DNA of 64,000 nucleotides. It comes from Symsagittifera roscoffensis. Lineage: Eukaryota; Xenacoelomorpha; Acoela; Convolutidae. Every line of letters begins with the position of its first letter. Position 1 is the stretch's first letter. Below, one piece after another: positions 19,401-27,405 of this stretch. Location: the NCBI RefSeq assembly GCF_963678635.1, contig NC_087067.1, forward strand, positions 52,320,233 through 52,384,232. The letters run 5' to 3'. Under the pieces are notes generated by a model. The model did not search any database and was not told the DNA's origin. It saw only the letters and a program-made list of their open reading frames with translations. The position numbers were made by a program, and so were the translations under genes.

Positions 19401-21810
19401 GTCAGAAGAAGACTTCAAGCCTCAGAAGGTAAACGTGAAGAGAGGTTCAACGAACGGACAGGTAGGGGAAGTGGAGATCGGCAAAGAATGGATCTCGAAG
19501 GCACATCAGGACATGAGCAAACAAGTGACGAGTGATCCATTGGAGAGGAACAAGACGAGGAACACTTCCCGGACGTGGTGGGTGGCCCTCGAAACATTGA
19601 AGGAAATGGAGGACTGCTTGAAGAAGTTGGATAGTGGAATAGCTCGCAGGCGACGCAATTGGGCCACCCAGCAGAAAGCCGAGGTTAATAAGATAGAGAT
19701 GGCAAGTCATCTGAAGAGGTCCTGGCAGAGTTTGTTGAAGGATCATTTTGAAGAGGCGATGAGAACATCCTCATCAGCACCGCCACTAATGGCGAATCCC
19801 TTCGTTAGAACTGCGGGACAATTAATGTTCACCTGGAGTCTGGTGGGAATAGAGTTGGAGACATTGACCTCGTATGACAGGCTGAAGTTGGGAAGCAAGA
19901 AGCTAGAGGTGTATCAGGCACTGATGCAACACGTGGCCAGGGACAATTCAGGCTTGAGCCTGGCTAGGAGAAAAGATGCCACATGTTTCTTGAGATGGAC
20001 AATGTCAATGATGTCTGATAGCACCATCCTGGCATGCCACCAGAGAGCAAGTGGAAGTAAAACCATGGAGAGAAGGGTCTCAACGATCATCTTGAACGTA
20101 TATCAAAGTACAGGAATAGAGAAAGAAGATGGTTCCAGACTATCCTTAGAGAGCCATCGAAAGCTGGACGAGGTACGGAGGTTCTCTAATAAGAAGTTCG
20201 AGGAAGAACATGATGTTCACCGTAACCTGGCCTCGTCAGAACAGTACTCGAGACTCAGTGAGAAGGGGGAATACCAATACGTGTCTGGAGTGCTGGGAAT
20301 AGCCTACAATCCCTTCTTAGACTTGGAAGCTGGAGGAGCCCACAGAAACCATGAGGTAGCGGAGCTGCTGAAGTTTTGGACAGAAAGAATAATGGAGATA
20401 GACGCGGTGGAGAAAGAGGGGCCGAGCCTGGGCCTGATTCTTGAGAAAACACCAGAGGTGATAAGCATGCCGCGCTCAAACAAGAGAGTTGAAGTAAACA
20501 TGGGCGGTGGAAATGGCTTGTTAACCACGAACTTGGGAGTGATATGGAAGCTACTAAGACCCTCCTGGTGTCCACATCCCCATGCGAGTCTAATCGAGGA
20601 AACCACCGAGCGAGTGAGGTTAGCACCAACGGAAGATGAAGATCTGGCGAAGTTAAGTGTGCTGCATAAGCTAATCACGCCCCAGATGCAAGAGCCAAGC
20701 GAAAGGACGAGCGACCCCGGGTCAGCAAAGAAATTGGAGCCGGGTAGCTGTCTGGATTCGACGTGTGGGAACGGAGAGCACATCTGCGATGGACGGTCAT
20801 GCGTCAGGATACTGTCGTTTCAAAAAGAAGACCTGGTCACTTGGTTCGAAGACATCACAGAAAGGGAGAAAAGTGAAGTGCAAATAATAGCGGAATGTTA
20901 CGCGAGAACCACGGTGAATATAGCGACAGCTCTCGGATTCTTCTCGAGAATGTGTGGTCTGCAGGCACTGGAGAGACTGGAGTCTGAGCATCATTTAGTG
21001 ACGGCGTTGAGCGTGGAATCATGGCCCGGGGTGTTTCAGGTGACTCAAAAACACATCCGGAGCTGGAAAGTTGGTCTTGAGGCGGAAATGGGATTTCCCC
21101 TGAGCGAAGCTTATGGCTTGCCATTGAACGCGAAATCGCTGATAGGGTCAATGATGGCCAACTTGTGCGGAAGTCACTACCCGCTACACATGGCGATGGT
21201 GGAAGTGTCCAGCCAGAGAATACTGGTGGACAAGGCCTTCTCAGTGCCCAAGTGCGTGAGGTTGGCTCGGATGTCGCATCACTCGCACAAGTTGTTGAGA
21301 AAAATCAAAGGGACAGTACCAAAAGAATTGAGAGATGACTTAAGCGAAATCTGGGGAGAAGATCTTCTGAAGTTGGAAAGAGAAAACACAAGCGATCACG
21401 AGAGACAAAACGTGATCGGGAAACCTGTGGGAAGTACTCCGAACCTGGAAGACAACGACACGATGCACGAGAAAATGATGGAGCTTGAGCCTCTCTTGGA
21501 AGCCTCAGGGGAGCGTAATCTCAGGAGCATTGAGATCTCTCATGGGGAATGCCCATGCCACTGTTTGGCACAAACGGTGTGGTATCCAGATCACAAGAAC
21601 CTTTGCCTGGTGTGGGATGTGGAAGAGATTCGGTCGATCGGACTACCGGATCACCGGCAGAAGGTGACGCTCTTAGTAGTGAGTACGATGTTAGCTCTGA
21701 GATGGATAGAAGAGAATATAACGAAATATCGGGAGGCGACGACGCCAACGGCTGAGTCAATATACGCGATAGACTACAGCAGGAGACTTGAGTTGTTTGA
21801 GACTGCGTGA
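13456..21810 (+). CDS. ORF2: giant accessory protein with SGNH-hydrolase domains
   Basis: This 2,784-aa protein sits in the envelope position. Residues 146-235 form a charged coiled coil. Residues 405-590 look like an SGNH/GDSL hydrolase: GDS at 415-417 (nucleophile Ser417), a downstream Gly block, GTND at 464-467, and DGIH with D560 and H563. Residues 830-1060 look like a second, more divergent SGNH-like domain: AGS at 842, GMND at 891-894, DDH ending at H1047. SGNH enzymes are serine esterases or lipases. The rest, about 1,700 aa, is unrecognised; it has an acidic and basic low-complexity middle (about 1650-2080) and Cys/His-rich parts near the C-terminus. No signal peptide, furin site or clear anchor is seen, so it is not an ordinary envelope. 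Decayed copies of the N-terminal part (25.26-26.62 kb, minus) and of most later parts (52.6-59.0 kb) show that it belongs to the family. Probably made from a spliced RNA. Confidence 0.9.
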   Translation: MADRFWNCMPTALQRSTLDELYRRLRDLDHTQIDERMAVMLNAILQLEDQGECRESATEAVLIVGYTTEGISNRAQTRWLSWNADGGVRGFDLARNPGLSNNTEHGAGEFPLPTRPTARSTGQSSSKVPSMSRAQQTTEAYPELGVLRKELEKALKERNKANLDRDQAKLDRERLQLERDQAVDERDQTLKLLEMLRAEHQQELKVRENAANRDQLKSELERIEQRQRELDAQKGARSNERVVTSSRPESRMEVDEAPRARGRFNLDREAREHMSEGLEVWIPNDATPSLRNLETQPVRPLMDVVLPGYTPTSTSSGSQVSGASSRLKELGEKLQQQSRERATRPELPPTWREQPVRNVVIASYKKNTEGNYHKHSRLDWNAEQQARRDCFHDAAWVQYLAPPRVPEGAVHLIIGDSLVRVLTQIRSHWQTGVLSFAGAATPQMLATLDMLGMTKVYTVTLMVGTNDVSRGEARKVTRLCDKISCLLEELRIQMDPILLTICMVPYNMMFDQHSLEMNQRVRSLNKAIREIHRNSVLPLRLLDVAERMENKGFPEDTSKDGIHFDRPRGAEWLNDVFQEHINTLEADLLETAQFTLGPPPNPPFLASRALAGRLGARVDTRDSSRSNQTRLQSATPMESEEVESSTPPTSAMSSVVVADGRREKKSRETTRLRYPEKVKELDLETLECRRELAETLGIERVSHEDLNRHHCVDWLKAHEAHFSRTKLMETTDLTGIPTKTIMGPINYRPLKQLGSPGLIAEPPKHRTGIARIRLATPAQLKVVDKLLNPGGMELPDAAYEGPRLAEDPRYGKPCGGTQLAKTLAVYDRADPAAARVIIVAGSDFEGTSPKLFWPETLVYSLPGAELNQMLTLVVAIKSEMPCEPELLLFAGMNDHLHAMGLLEQLKGKEIPTSKKIWEAIQALFAAMNEVQENVASRFGSKTKVVFTTSPGYASMPPALQFVYAVLILIAEGSEWRILMAAPNRELEPVNLRLYRSELPAAWADISHALRGFYGLADVLIVLDEVLLLEISNFARQLKFSPVIGDDHPAINQLTASLWFRSMDVKVANSTSRTRGPGNERRNVVETEKQLESMKYRLTQENGWWPFLTPRLENATNKTREEAPLLVKQIWSFLEKQLELAERRDMTVVRFVSAANEVTIGGFWREHANGELKTRRDYEILKFLSPCWEREFLAGVFGTTATIFGAFVQEILGMPISLLLALYLVYPRYLFNMGPAYMFSRGVETLRVDGYLALVLLTHGELVSFHRLMEYGEPLSMGRVHTSIETSSYKCAAGLKTLLVQYLMMQNRYMTGEDENPTSREEWEKANRGMPLLTDLCLAMRSDPMGIIRGLEEVVTCIYGPAVTYAFPDPLVITYRHSVTHLSLISVLDGAALNWCQQEVLRARMSNTVLFGKVKDAEMMVCNFRGQMQCRMGGKREGPIEMYPKFWNLNPLTADGREILRIPAWKECFALVKRELETIMEKEILPATMPEFPIVRRMTLGMNSPLVVPSIMARMRAEEMQKDFTDGWDPLFIGYTAAVYFHTSEMKVNSWTTQAKKSRGSQPPGYEVRKVLRTLEKEGLENMLPIWDDGRMIVMEGHVALVDDMKFATRKYKAPYGLEQVEIRQEGTELDAAGQLHVALTEYKKLDPATPSPLSVDTPGDKRSGPVEDRFKKILERRRHESEEESMDETLSEAGEDMEVGNTPEPGPSGEELTTQELLKDLSEENWADTATPPLIPSPRKNLELPLAGETFNMGMLLLSSEEREKNTFEGNRDIFLGSLEDDAWQEFLEEFNREVGSETTLDKFKKELWDAVVRFGEPLLIGTGLDEKARKELLNKLVELRNARSKTRKEKCEDSSTLKRKTVDKMVDDIKRDKVGTSNMIKSTNILKARAGGRQELEGVDGEVESMMIATTPSSRDVKTRKRKREVEGWGSPSVDAVSEGNLRETAPIVLARCKTAAYKNSSELRKPLEVEKEIEVSTSSTSEEDFKPQKVNVKRGSTNGQVGEVEIGKEWISKAHQDMSKQVTSDPLERNKTRNTSRTWWVALETLKEMEDCLKKLDSGIARRRRNWATQQKAEVNKIEMASHLKRSWQSLLKDHFEEAMRTSSSAPPLMANPFVRTAGQLMFTWSLVGIELETLTSYDRLKLGSKKLEVYQALMQHVARDNSGLSLARRKDATCFLRWTMSMMSDSTILACHQRASGSKTMERRVSTIILNVYQSTGIEKEDGSRLSLESHRKLDEVRRFSNKKFEEEHDVHRNLASSEQYSRLSEKGEYQYVSGVLGIAYNPFLDLEAGGAHRNHEVAELLKFWTERIMEIDAVEKEGPSLGLILEKTPEVISMPRSNKRVEVNMGGGNGLLTTNLGVIWKLLRPSWCPHPHASLIEETTERVRLAPTEDEDLAKLSVLHKLITPQMQEPSERTSDPGSAKKLEPGSCLDSTCGNGEHICDGRSCVRILSFQKEDLVTWFEDITEREKSEVQIIAECYARTTVNIATALGFFSRMCGLQALERLESEHHLVTALSVESWPGVFQVTQKHIRSWKVGLEAEMGFPLSEAYGLPLNAKSLIGSMMANLCGSHYPLHMAMVEVSSQRILVDKAFSVPKCVRLARMSHHSHKLLRKIKGTVPKELRDDLSEIWGEDLLKLERENTSDHERQNVIGKPVGSTPNLEDNDTMHEKMMELEPLLEASGERNLRSIEISHGECPCHCLAQTVWYPDHKNLCLVWDVEEIRSIGLPDHRQKVTLLVVSTMLALRWIEENITKYREATTPTAESIYAIDYSRRLELFETA

Positions 21811-21858
21811 AAAGTATTCGCCATACCAACGGAAGTCAGGCACGTATGGAGTCGCTTA

Positions 21859-22227
21859 ATGTACTTTCCATGGTTTCGGGCGACACTGACGTCTTGGTTG
21901 TACAGGGCAACGAAAGATCACATGAGAAAACATCAAAAGGAGTATCGACAGTTCCAGGCCGAGATTGGGCCGGAAGCTTTCAAGAGACCCCTGCTAACCC
22001 ATCGTAATGCGATCACGACGGGATGGAAGAGAGTGGGTAAGATGTCTAGAGACAACACCAAAGCGAGGGAGTCGATACTAGAGGAAGACCTGGCGAAGAA
22101 CGTGAGCTTGAGCCTGCACAACTCCTTTTGCTTGAACCGAGAAGCTAGGGTGAAGGCACTACCCAACCAAAGAGATTGCAGGAGCAAAGAGATTGCAGGA
22201 GCAGAGAGAATGGATGCGATCCTATGA
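21859..22227 (+). CDS. Short ORF after ORF2, conserved in a relative
   Basis: This 122-aa basic frame starts MYFPWFRATLTSWLY. A related stretch with TCWLY and NHMK lies just after the decayed ORF2 at about 59040-59180, so it is probably coding. No domain is recognised. Whether it is translated on its own or with its neighbour cannot be told from sequence alone. A second short acidic open stretch follows at about 22222-22347. Confidence 0.4.
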   Translation: MYFPWFRATLTSWLYRATKDHMRKHQKEYRQFQAEIGPEAFKRPLLTHRNAITTGWKRVGKMSRDNTKARESILEEDLAKNVSLSLHNSFCLNREARVKALPNQRDCRSKEIAGAERMDAIL

Positions 22228-22778
22228 ACAGCTGAAGGCTTGGGAGGAGATTGTGATTAGTTCCGATGATGAAGAGGAACTGTTGAGACAGTTTGCCGCA
22301 TCTAGCACTTCAGGAGGCAGTACCTCCAAGGCGAAGAGCACGAGATGAATGGGCAAATCGGATGGATCTTGAGTCTTGAGAGGGAAGGGGGGCTTGAGTG
22401 TGAATCCGAGTGAAACTTGGATTCACGAAAAAGAAATTTTAACAAAGTAAATATTGTTACTAATATACTATATCTATTATATAGATCAAAATGCTGCATG
22501 ACAATTTCCTGATTGAATAGGACAAAAGAGATTTTTAAATGATTGGCTTGAAAAGCGAAAATTCAAAGGTGCAGGTAAATGCAGATTTTGATTGCTGTTT
22601 AGCAATAGTGTGAAAATTTTAAATGGTCGTGAATTTTGGGGTGTAGATAATCTTAAATCTGCTGCAAACTTCTGTAAATGACCACTGGCACTGTATCTTG
22701 AGCAACACTCGGTTTTTCTGGGACTCACTGGCAGAAGACAGCGCGCGATGAGGACATCGATCTCGAGTCCGGGGAGTA
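22228..22778 (+). other. 3' non-coding region and polypurine-tract candidate
   Basis: About 550 bp precede the 3' LTR. The first 120 bases hold a short acidic open stretch; the rest is AT-rich and non-coding. GGGGAG at 22771-22776, three bases before the LTR, is the only purine run in the expected place for plus-strand priming; it is short. Confidence 0.4.
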
Positions 22779-23659
22779 TGTGCCAGTCGGTCATATTTGG
22801 AAGTTTGACCTTGAGAAGAGCAGAAAATACTTGATTTTGAAGTGAAATTTAATTTTTCAAAATTTCGAATGGAACATGTCATGCACGATTTTCTCGCGAT
22901 AACTGAAAATCAGAAAAAGAAATCAGAGCAATTTTAGAACAATTGCGGGGAAGTTGTCAATTAAAAACGAGTGGGAAATTGCTATTCGCAATTTCCATCA
23001 TAGTGAACGAGAGTAGAGCTGTCCTACTTGAAATAGAAGACAGAGTATCCCCGAGAGAGCGATTACTAAAGTTGGACCAGAGTGAACCTTCAGCGGAAAG
23101 GCGGACAACTGGAGTGTCCCAACGGTCCAAGAGAACTCAAATTCTAGAGCATGAACTTATCCTTGCTGTCCAAACTATAAAACATTAAACTTCTCTTAGT
23201 TATTTATTTCTTGAGTTAGTTACTGACTGGATTATTTTCCCAACTCTTGAGAGCGCTGATATGTGAGTACGAATTTAAATTCTAGAGTGTGTTTTATGAT
23301 TGTTATGTTGAGGTAAGGCGAGTTTTAGGTTGATCCATCTGAAATGGATCAAAGTCACACTGTCTAATAAAAAGTAACCTAACGGATTGTTCCAACCCGG
23401 TTTTTAACGGCGTTCATGTATTTTGGGTATCTAGAGACCTAAGTATGGGGACGTTTCTAATTCTAGAGTGGGGGGATATTTTAGTAGTAGCCTTTAAGCT
23501 GTAACGGGTCGTAGTCTCATGTCACAAGCGAACCGAACTGGCTCCGACCGTTCTTGAGGTGGGAAAACACAAGAGATAGTGTCCCTGACCCTTGAGCCAG
23601 TGGTTATAGGGCCTATTTTTCTTAAGCCTCATGTGTGACTGCAGTAGACGAATGTTACA
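22779..23659 (+). repeat. 3' LTR of the giant element
   Basis: It is the same length as the 5' LTR (881 bp) and differs at about one base. It is followed at once by the right half of the older LTR, homologous to its own positions from about 1498 on. Confidence 0.95.
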
Positions 23660-23855
23660 AGAGGAGGGTATTTTGGTTGTCGTTTTTAAGCTGTAACACA
23701 GTTTGTAGTCTCATGTCGCAAGTGAACCGAATTGGCTCCGACTGACTGAAGTAGAAAAACACAGGAGATACTTAACCTGACCTTTGAGGCAGTGGTTATA
23801 GGGCCTATTTCACTTAGCCTCATAGGCAACTGTTACAAATTAGGCGACTGTCACA
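23660..23855 (+). mobile_element. Older LTR of the giant family, right part
   Basis: It aligns with young LTR positions 1498-1689 (for example 'gtagtctcatgtc', 'tggttatagggcctattt') and ends TGTCACA. With 1-808 it forms one LTR split by the giant element. Divergence of tens of percent by eye makes it far older than the giant element. Confidence 0.8.
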
Positions 23856-25150
23856 TAGTATTTTTATGGCGCTCCTATATGTTTTTACGGCATCAAGACT
23901 ATTGTATCGAATCCGTTTGACGCAGCTCTGGGCTACATGCCAATTCAAGTGGCGCGGTTCAACGCGAACGTGTCCACATTCTGGTTGTACCGTGATAGCT
24001 TTTAAAAAAAAACTCGACAAAATTTCCCAGTGCTCTTTCTGATACGAGGTTTAGGTAACCGAGTAAGGGGGCCACTAGAAGGACAAAAAACAGGTGAAGA
24101 CAAAAAGCGAAACTGTAGCATTCGCCCGGAAGATACATATCGACGGAAAACAAAACTAAGTCTTAAGACGACTGGCTAACGTCTAAACAGAGCTTTGCAT
24201 GCTTTTCACCGTCTCTACCAAGCCAGTACTTTCGGTGGTCTTTTCCAACATCGGGTCGACAAAAACGTTACTGCTTTCGGCTTCGGTCAAAACACTCAAA
24301 TTAACTAGATTACATGCAGAAATAGTGAGCTCATGGCTGGGTCTCAGTATCACCAGACCACGAGGTCACTCTTAAAAACAGGGCTACTACTATTTATTAT
24401 TTTACTATTGTTTTTGTTCAGTAGATAAAAATCATCATCTCCATCGAAGATGGATCAACCCTTTCCCCAAACTCCTAGCTTCTCATCCTTATCAAAATGA
24501 ATCCAGTTGTTAATTAAATTCAAATCAGGACATGACAAGAAGCTAAAAGTTTATATAAAAAGCTAAAAGTTTCAGTCCCGAAACCCTTCCGGATTCTTGA
24601 ATCCACTGAATCAAGCTCGCTAATCTTGACTTCTTCTTAATCCGGAAGGCTGTCCTCCACCCTTCACCGTTGTCTACAACGGCCTTGCAACTATTGTAGC
24701 GACACAATAGTTGCAACTCGGAGTGTTCACTGCTATTCCTGCAGTCTGCTATTGTTTTTTCTCACAATTCTCGTACTTATCGTCCGCGCAACTAAAGTTG
24801 TTCTGTTGTCTTCTAGCTTTTCCACCAAAATGCCCGTTTCTGACGTTTCTCAGAAATGTTACGTAATCACTTCGAAAATTTAAAAATTAGCAATTTCCGA
24901 TTACTTTAACCTTCACGTTTTGTTCAATCGTTCAAATAACGTTCTTAGTTCTTAATAATCGCCAATCCGGAAGGCTCGCTGCTAAAAATTCGAATTCTGC
25001 AGAGATTGCATTTTTCACATTCTGGTCGAATGTCACAAACAAAAAACGGAAAAGAAATTAGAAATAGGGAGAAAAAACGGTAAAACAAATCCAAAAAAGG
25101 ACAATTTTGTTTTCCAGGTTAGATGGATCAAACGTTAAGATCATTCGTGC
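23856..25150 (+). mobile_element. Leader of the older element, interrupted by a solo LTR
   Basis: After the older LTR comes the same TGGCGCTCC primer-site candidate, and leader sequence homologous to 1690-1922 of the giant element. The match stops at 24113, resumes at 25038, and runs to 'gttagatggatcaaac' (giant: 'attagttggatcaaac'). What follows from about 25.2 kb is on the other strand, so the older element's Gag-Pol is not seen here. Confidence 0.75.
24114..25037 (-). mobile_element. Solo LTR of a second, related LTR lineage
   Basis: The 924-bp insert runs TGTAGCATTCGCCCGG to GGTCGAATGTCACA. It is flanked by AAC/AAC (or AAAC, border ambiguous) and by the two halves of the older leader. 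The same LTR type, diverged, is at 36847-37719 and 41225-42135, where the leader lies on its low-coordinate side, so its sense strand is minus. A hairpin-like inverted repeat and AATAAA (read on minus) match the design of the giant LTR. Confidence 0.75.
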
Positions 25151-25258
25151 AACATTGCGCCAGATTACGCACTATAATATTTCACCTCACGACTGTTTCA
25201 TTGTGTCTTCTCGCTGTAGCTGATTGTGTTCTTGCATTCATCGGTATCGTGCAGACGG

Positions 25259-26624
25259 TCAGTACCGCGCACTGAAACTTCTGCCACACCGCAGTAAACA
25301 AGCACACCAGCATTGCTTCCCATTGACCCTCTGCTGAATCTGAGCTTCTAGATACGTTGTTGGTCCTATTAGAATCCTCGCGCCCACGATTCTGCCCGGA
25401 TTCATCAAATTAACCTTTCGATACAGTTGGCCTACTGTGGCACCTCCGAATGCCATCACCGAAGTGATCCATGAGGTTCTCAAGTTCTGTAAAACTCTCA
25501 CAAGACAGGTGGCGTACACAGGGGAGACTGCTGCATGTTCCTTGCCGGAACTCCCGTGGGGCTATTCTTGATCTGACTATTTTTCTGTATCTCCAGCACA
25601 CGTGACACTTTCTTCATAAGCATCTTCCTGATATTCCTGATATTTCTTTCCCGACTTCGTCATCGTAGCAGCTCCTGTTTTCTTCATCACTTCCGAGGAG
25701 AGCTCTTTTTCTACCGGTATCATCAATTGTTCCATAGAATGCAGTCGATCCGGAACCTGGCTCCTTCCTGTTGGCCACAAGTCGATCAGCGGCTTTTATC
25801 CGCTGCCTCATCGCTTTTTCCACATTTGGATGGTCCAGGGTGTCGTTTGGGTCCGGGACTGTCACTCTACCGGATCCTGTTAGGACTTCCACTTCCGTTG
25901 TCTGATTTAGTTCGCGAGGCGTCAGAAGTTCCATCGGCGGTTGTCCACGTGGAACGTTTCCTACACGTAACGGTCGTAGCGTCTTCTCATTCGTTCAGAT
26001 TGCTCCTTAAACTCCTGCCTCAGGCGTTCTAATTTTTAACCCTGCTTCTTGTTGCAGTCCTCAAACAGTTTCCTCCACATATCTCCATCTTTTTCAGTAC
26101 TGGCCAAGGTTTTTCTCACTCGGTCCAACTCATCTCTCGTGTTAATTAGATCTTCTATCCGTCTGTACTTCTTCTGGCTCTCTTGACAGGAACTGCAGCT
26201 TTCAACTGTGAGCTGGACGAAGCAGCCTCACTACTCAATTCTTGATAGAAAGCTTGATGTCTTCACCTCAAACCGGGCCTAGGCCTGGCTGGGAGAGGCA
26301 TCTCTCCCTGCTGGTACTTTCTCTTGGCACCCACCACGGGTTCGTGCGCCAAGCCGTTTCCAGAGAGCTCTCCATTTCTCCATTTCATAACACGCAAAAC
26401 TGGGTGGTCCAACACTCCTTGCTCCCCCAAGCTGCCCTCAGTAAGACTTCAGTGGGGCGGTCCCCACGGTTGTCATGCCCTCGAATTTTCGTCAGAGCAG
26501 CCGTCAACCTGACTACCTCTGGGTCATCCTGGGCGTAGTCTCTTTCCAGCCTTTGATAGAGCTCGTCTATGTCTGGTCCCACGTAAACCTCGACTAAACC
26601 CATAATTTCATCAAGATCGTCCAT
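25259..26624 (-). pseudogene. ORF2 N-terminal remnant of the minus-strand relative
   Basis: The start (near 26624) has the DELYQRL pattern of ORF2 (DELYRRL in the giant element). The low-coordinate end keeps the SGNH block region, for example LVRVL and AFGGA (giant: LVRVL, SFAGA). Broken. Confidence 0.7.
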
Positions 26625-26989
26625 TCTAATTCGTTTCGTTTTTTGAATTCGATAAACTGTTTCGCAATAGGTTGAAAATCAAAGAATAATTTGATCATTC
26701 AGGATCTAGAAACAAATTCATGAATGTCACGTCTGTCAACATTTCTCAAAATTTTTATTAAAACGCATTCAAAAATATTTCGATCTTAAGAAATATTAAA
26801 ATTCAATTCATATAAACTCTTGCAAACTGATCTAAGAGTGAACAGTCCAGACTTTACATCTATTCCGAGAAGTAATGTTTGAGATTTTAACCTCTAACCC
26901 TTCCAAATCCATGATTTTAATAACCTAATAAAATAACACATAACACATCCTACGATCATCCTAAACTTAAACTTTACTTAAACAAAATT

Positions 26990-27340
26990 TCTTGTGTAGA
27001 TACACTTCTATGTTGGTATCCAAAAAATTACATGTATCAGCGCGTACAGCTCCCGAGGATGCAGCCGTTCTCTGTTTGGGTCATATACCGAAAGAGAGAG
27101 TTCATTCAATCAGCTTTCCACTAAGAAGTCTCCTAGATTTGTCAGGAACAAAACCAAGTCTTCAGGGTTCACGTGTTGCTTCTCTGTCATCCTCGTCACC
27201 AAGAAGCATAATTTTTTTCCTGTTATCTGCGAAGCCGCTGGTGGCAAAACTGCTACACCCCCTAATCCTAGTCTTTGCTACCTTTCCTCAAAAACACTAC
27301 GCTTTTGTACTCTCTCCCACAGTCGGCTGCTAATGGTTTT
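26990..27340 (-). pseudogene. Macro-like module remnant
   Basis: Translated minus-strand stretches keep LSVYDPNRE and RELYALIHVIF, close to the end of the giant element's Pol, plus a preceding NPEDLVLFLTNLGDFLVE helix. It lies between the integrase tail and ORF2, the same order as in the giant element. Broken. Confidence 0.6.
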
Positions 27341-27405
27341 CTAAAACTAATATTTTTCAGTCTGCTTCGAAAAGGGTAGACCCGATTCCATGTTTTTAGG
27401 AACAT

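Larger units (their letters stand above)
809..23659 (+). mobile_element. Giant Ty3/gypsy-like LTR retrotransposon, looks whole
   Basis: The 22,851-bp element has two 881-bp LTRs (TG...CA ends) that differ at about one base, so it inserted very recently. Order of parts: LTR, primer-binding-site candidate, long leader with minisatellite, Gag-Pol in one frame (2,935 aa), ORF2 (2,784 aa), a short downstream ORF, LTR. The domain order PR-RT-RNase H-IN is that of Ty3/gypsy. Typical members are 5-10 kb, so this one is unusually large, mainly because of ORF2, the Pol C-terminal extension and the leader. The two long ORFs are fully open; at most one or two breaks are possible near the 3' end. The target duplication is uncertain: flanks AGAGA and AGAGG lie in a GA-rich stretch. 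Relatives in the window are all decayed. Confidence 0.95.

Noticed and set aside
13456-21810. ORF2 as a classical retroviral envelope
   Set aside because: No signal peptide, cleavage site or convincing membrane anchor; the recognisable parts are SGNH-like enzyme domains.
804-23664. A firm target-site duplication for the giant element
   Set aside because: The flanks are GA-rich and the LTR border is uncertain by a base, so AGAG(A/G) may be chance.
26242-26538. Plus-strand frames of 60-100 aa over the minus-strand ORF2 remnant
   Set aside because: They mirror the decayed minus-strand coding sequence.
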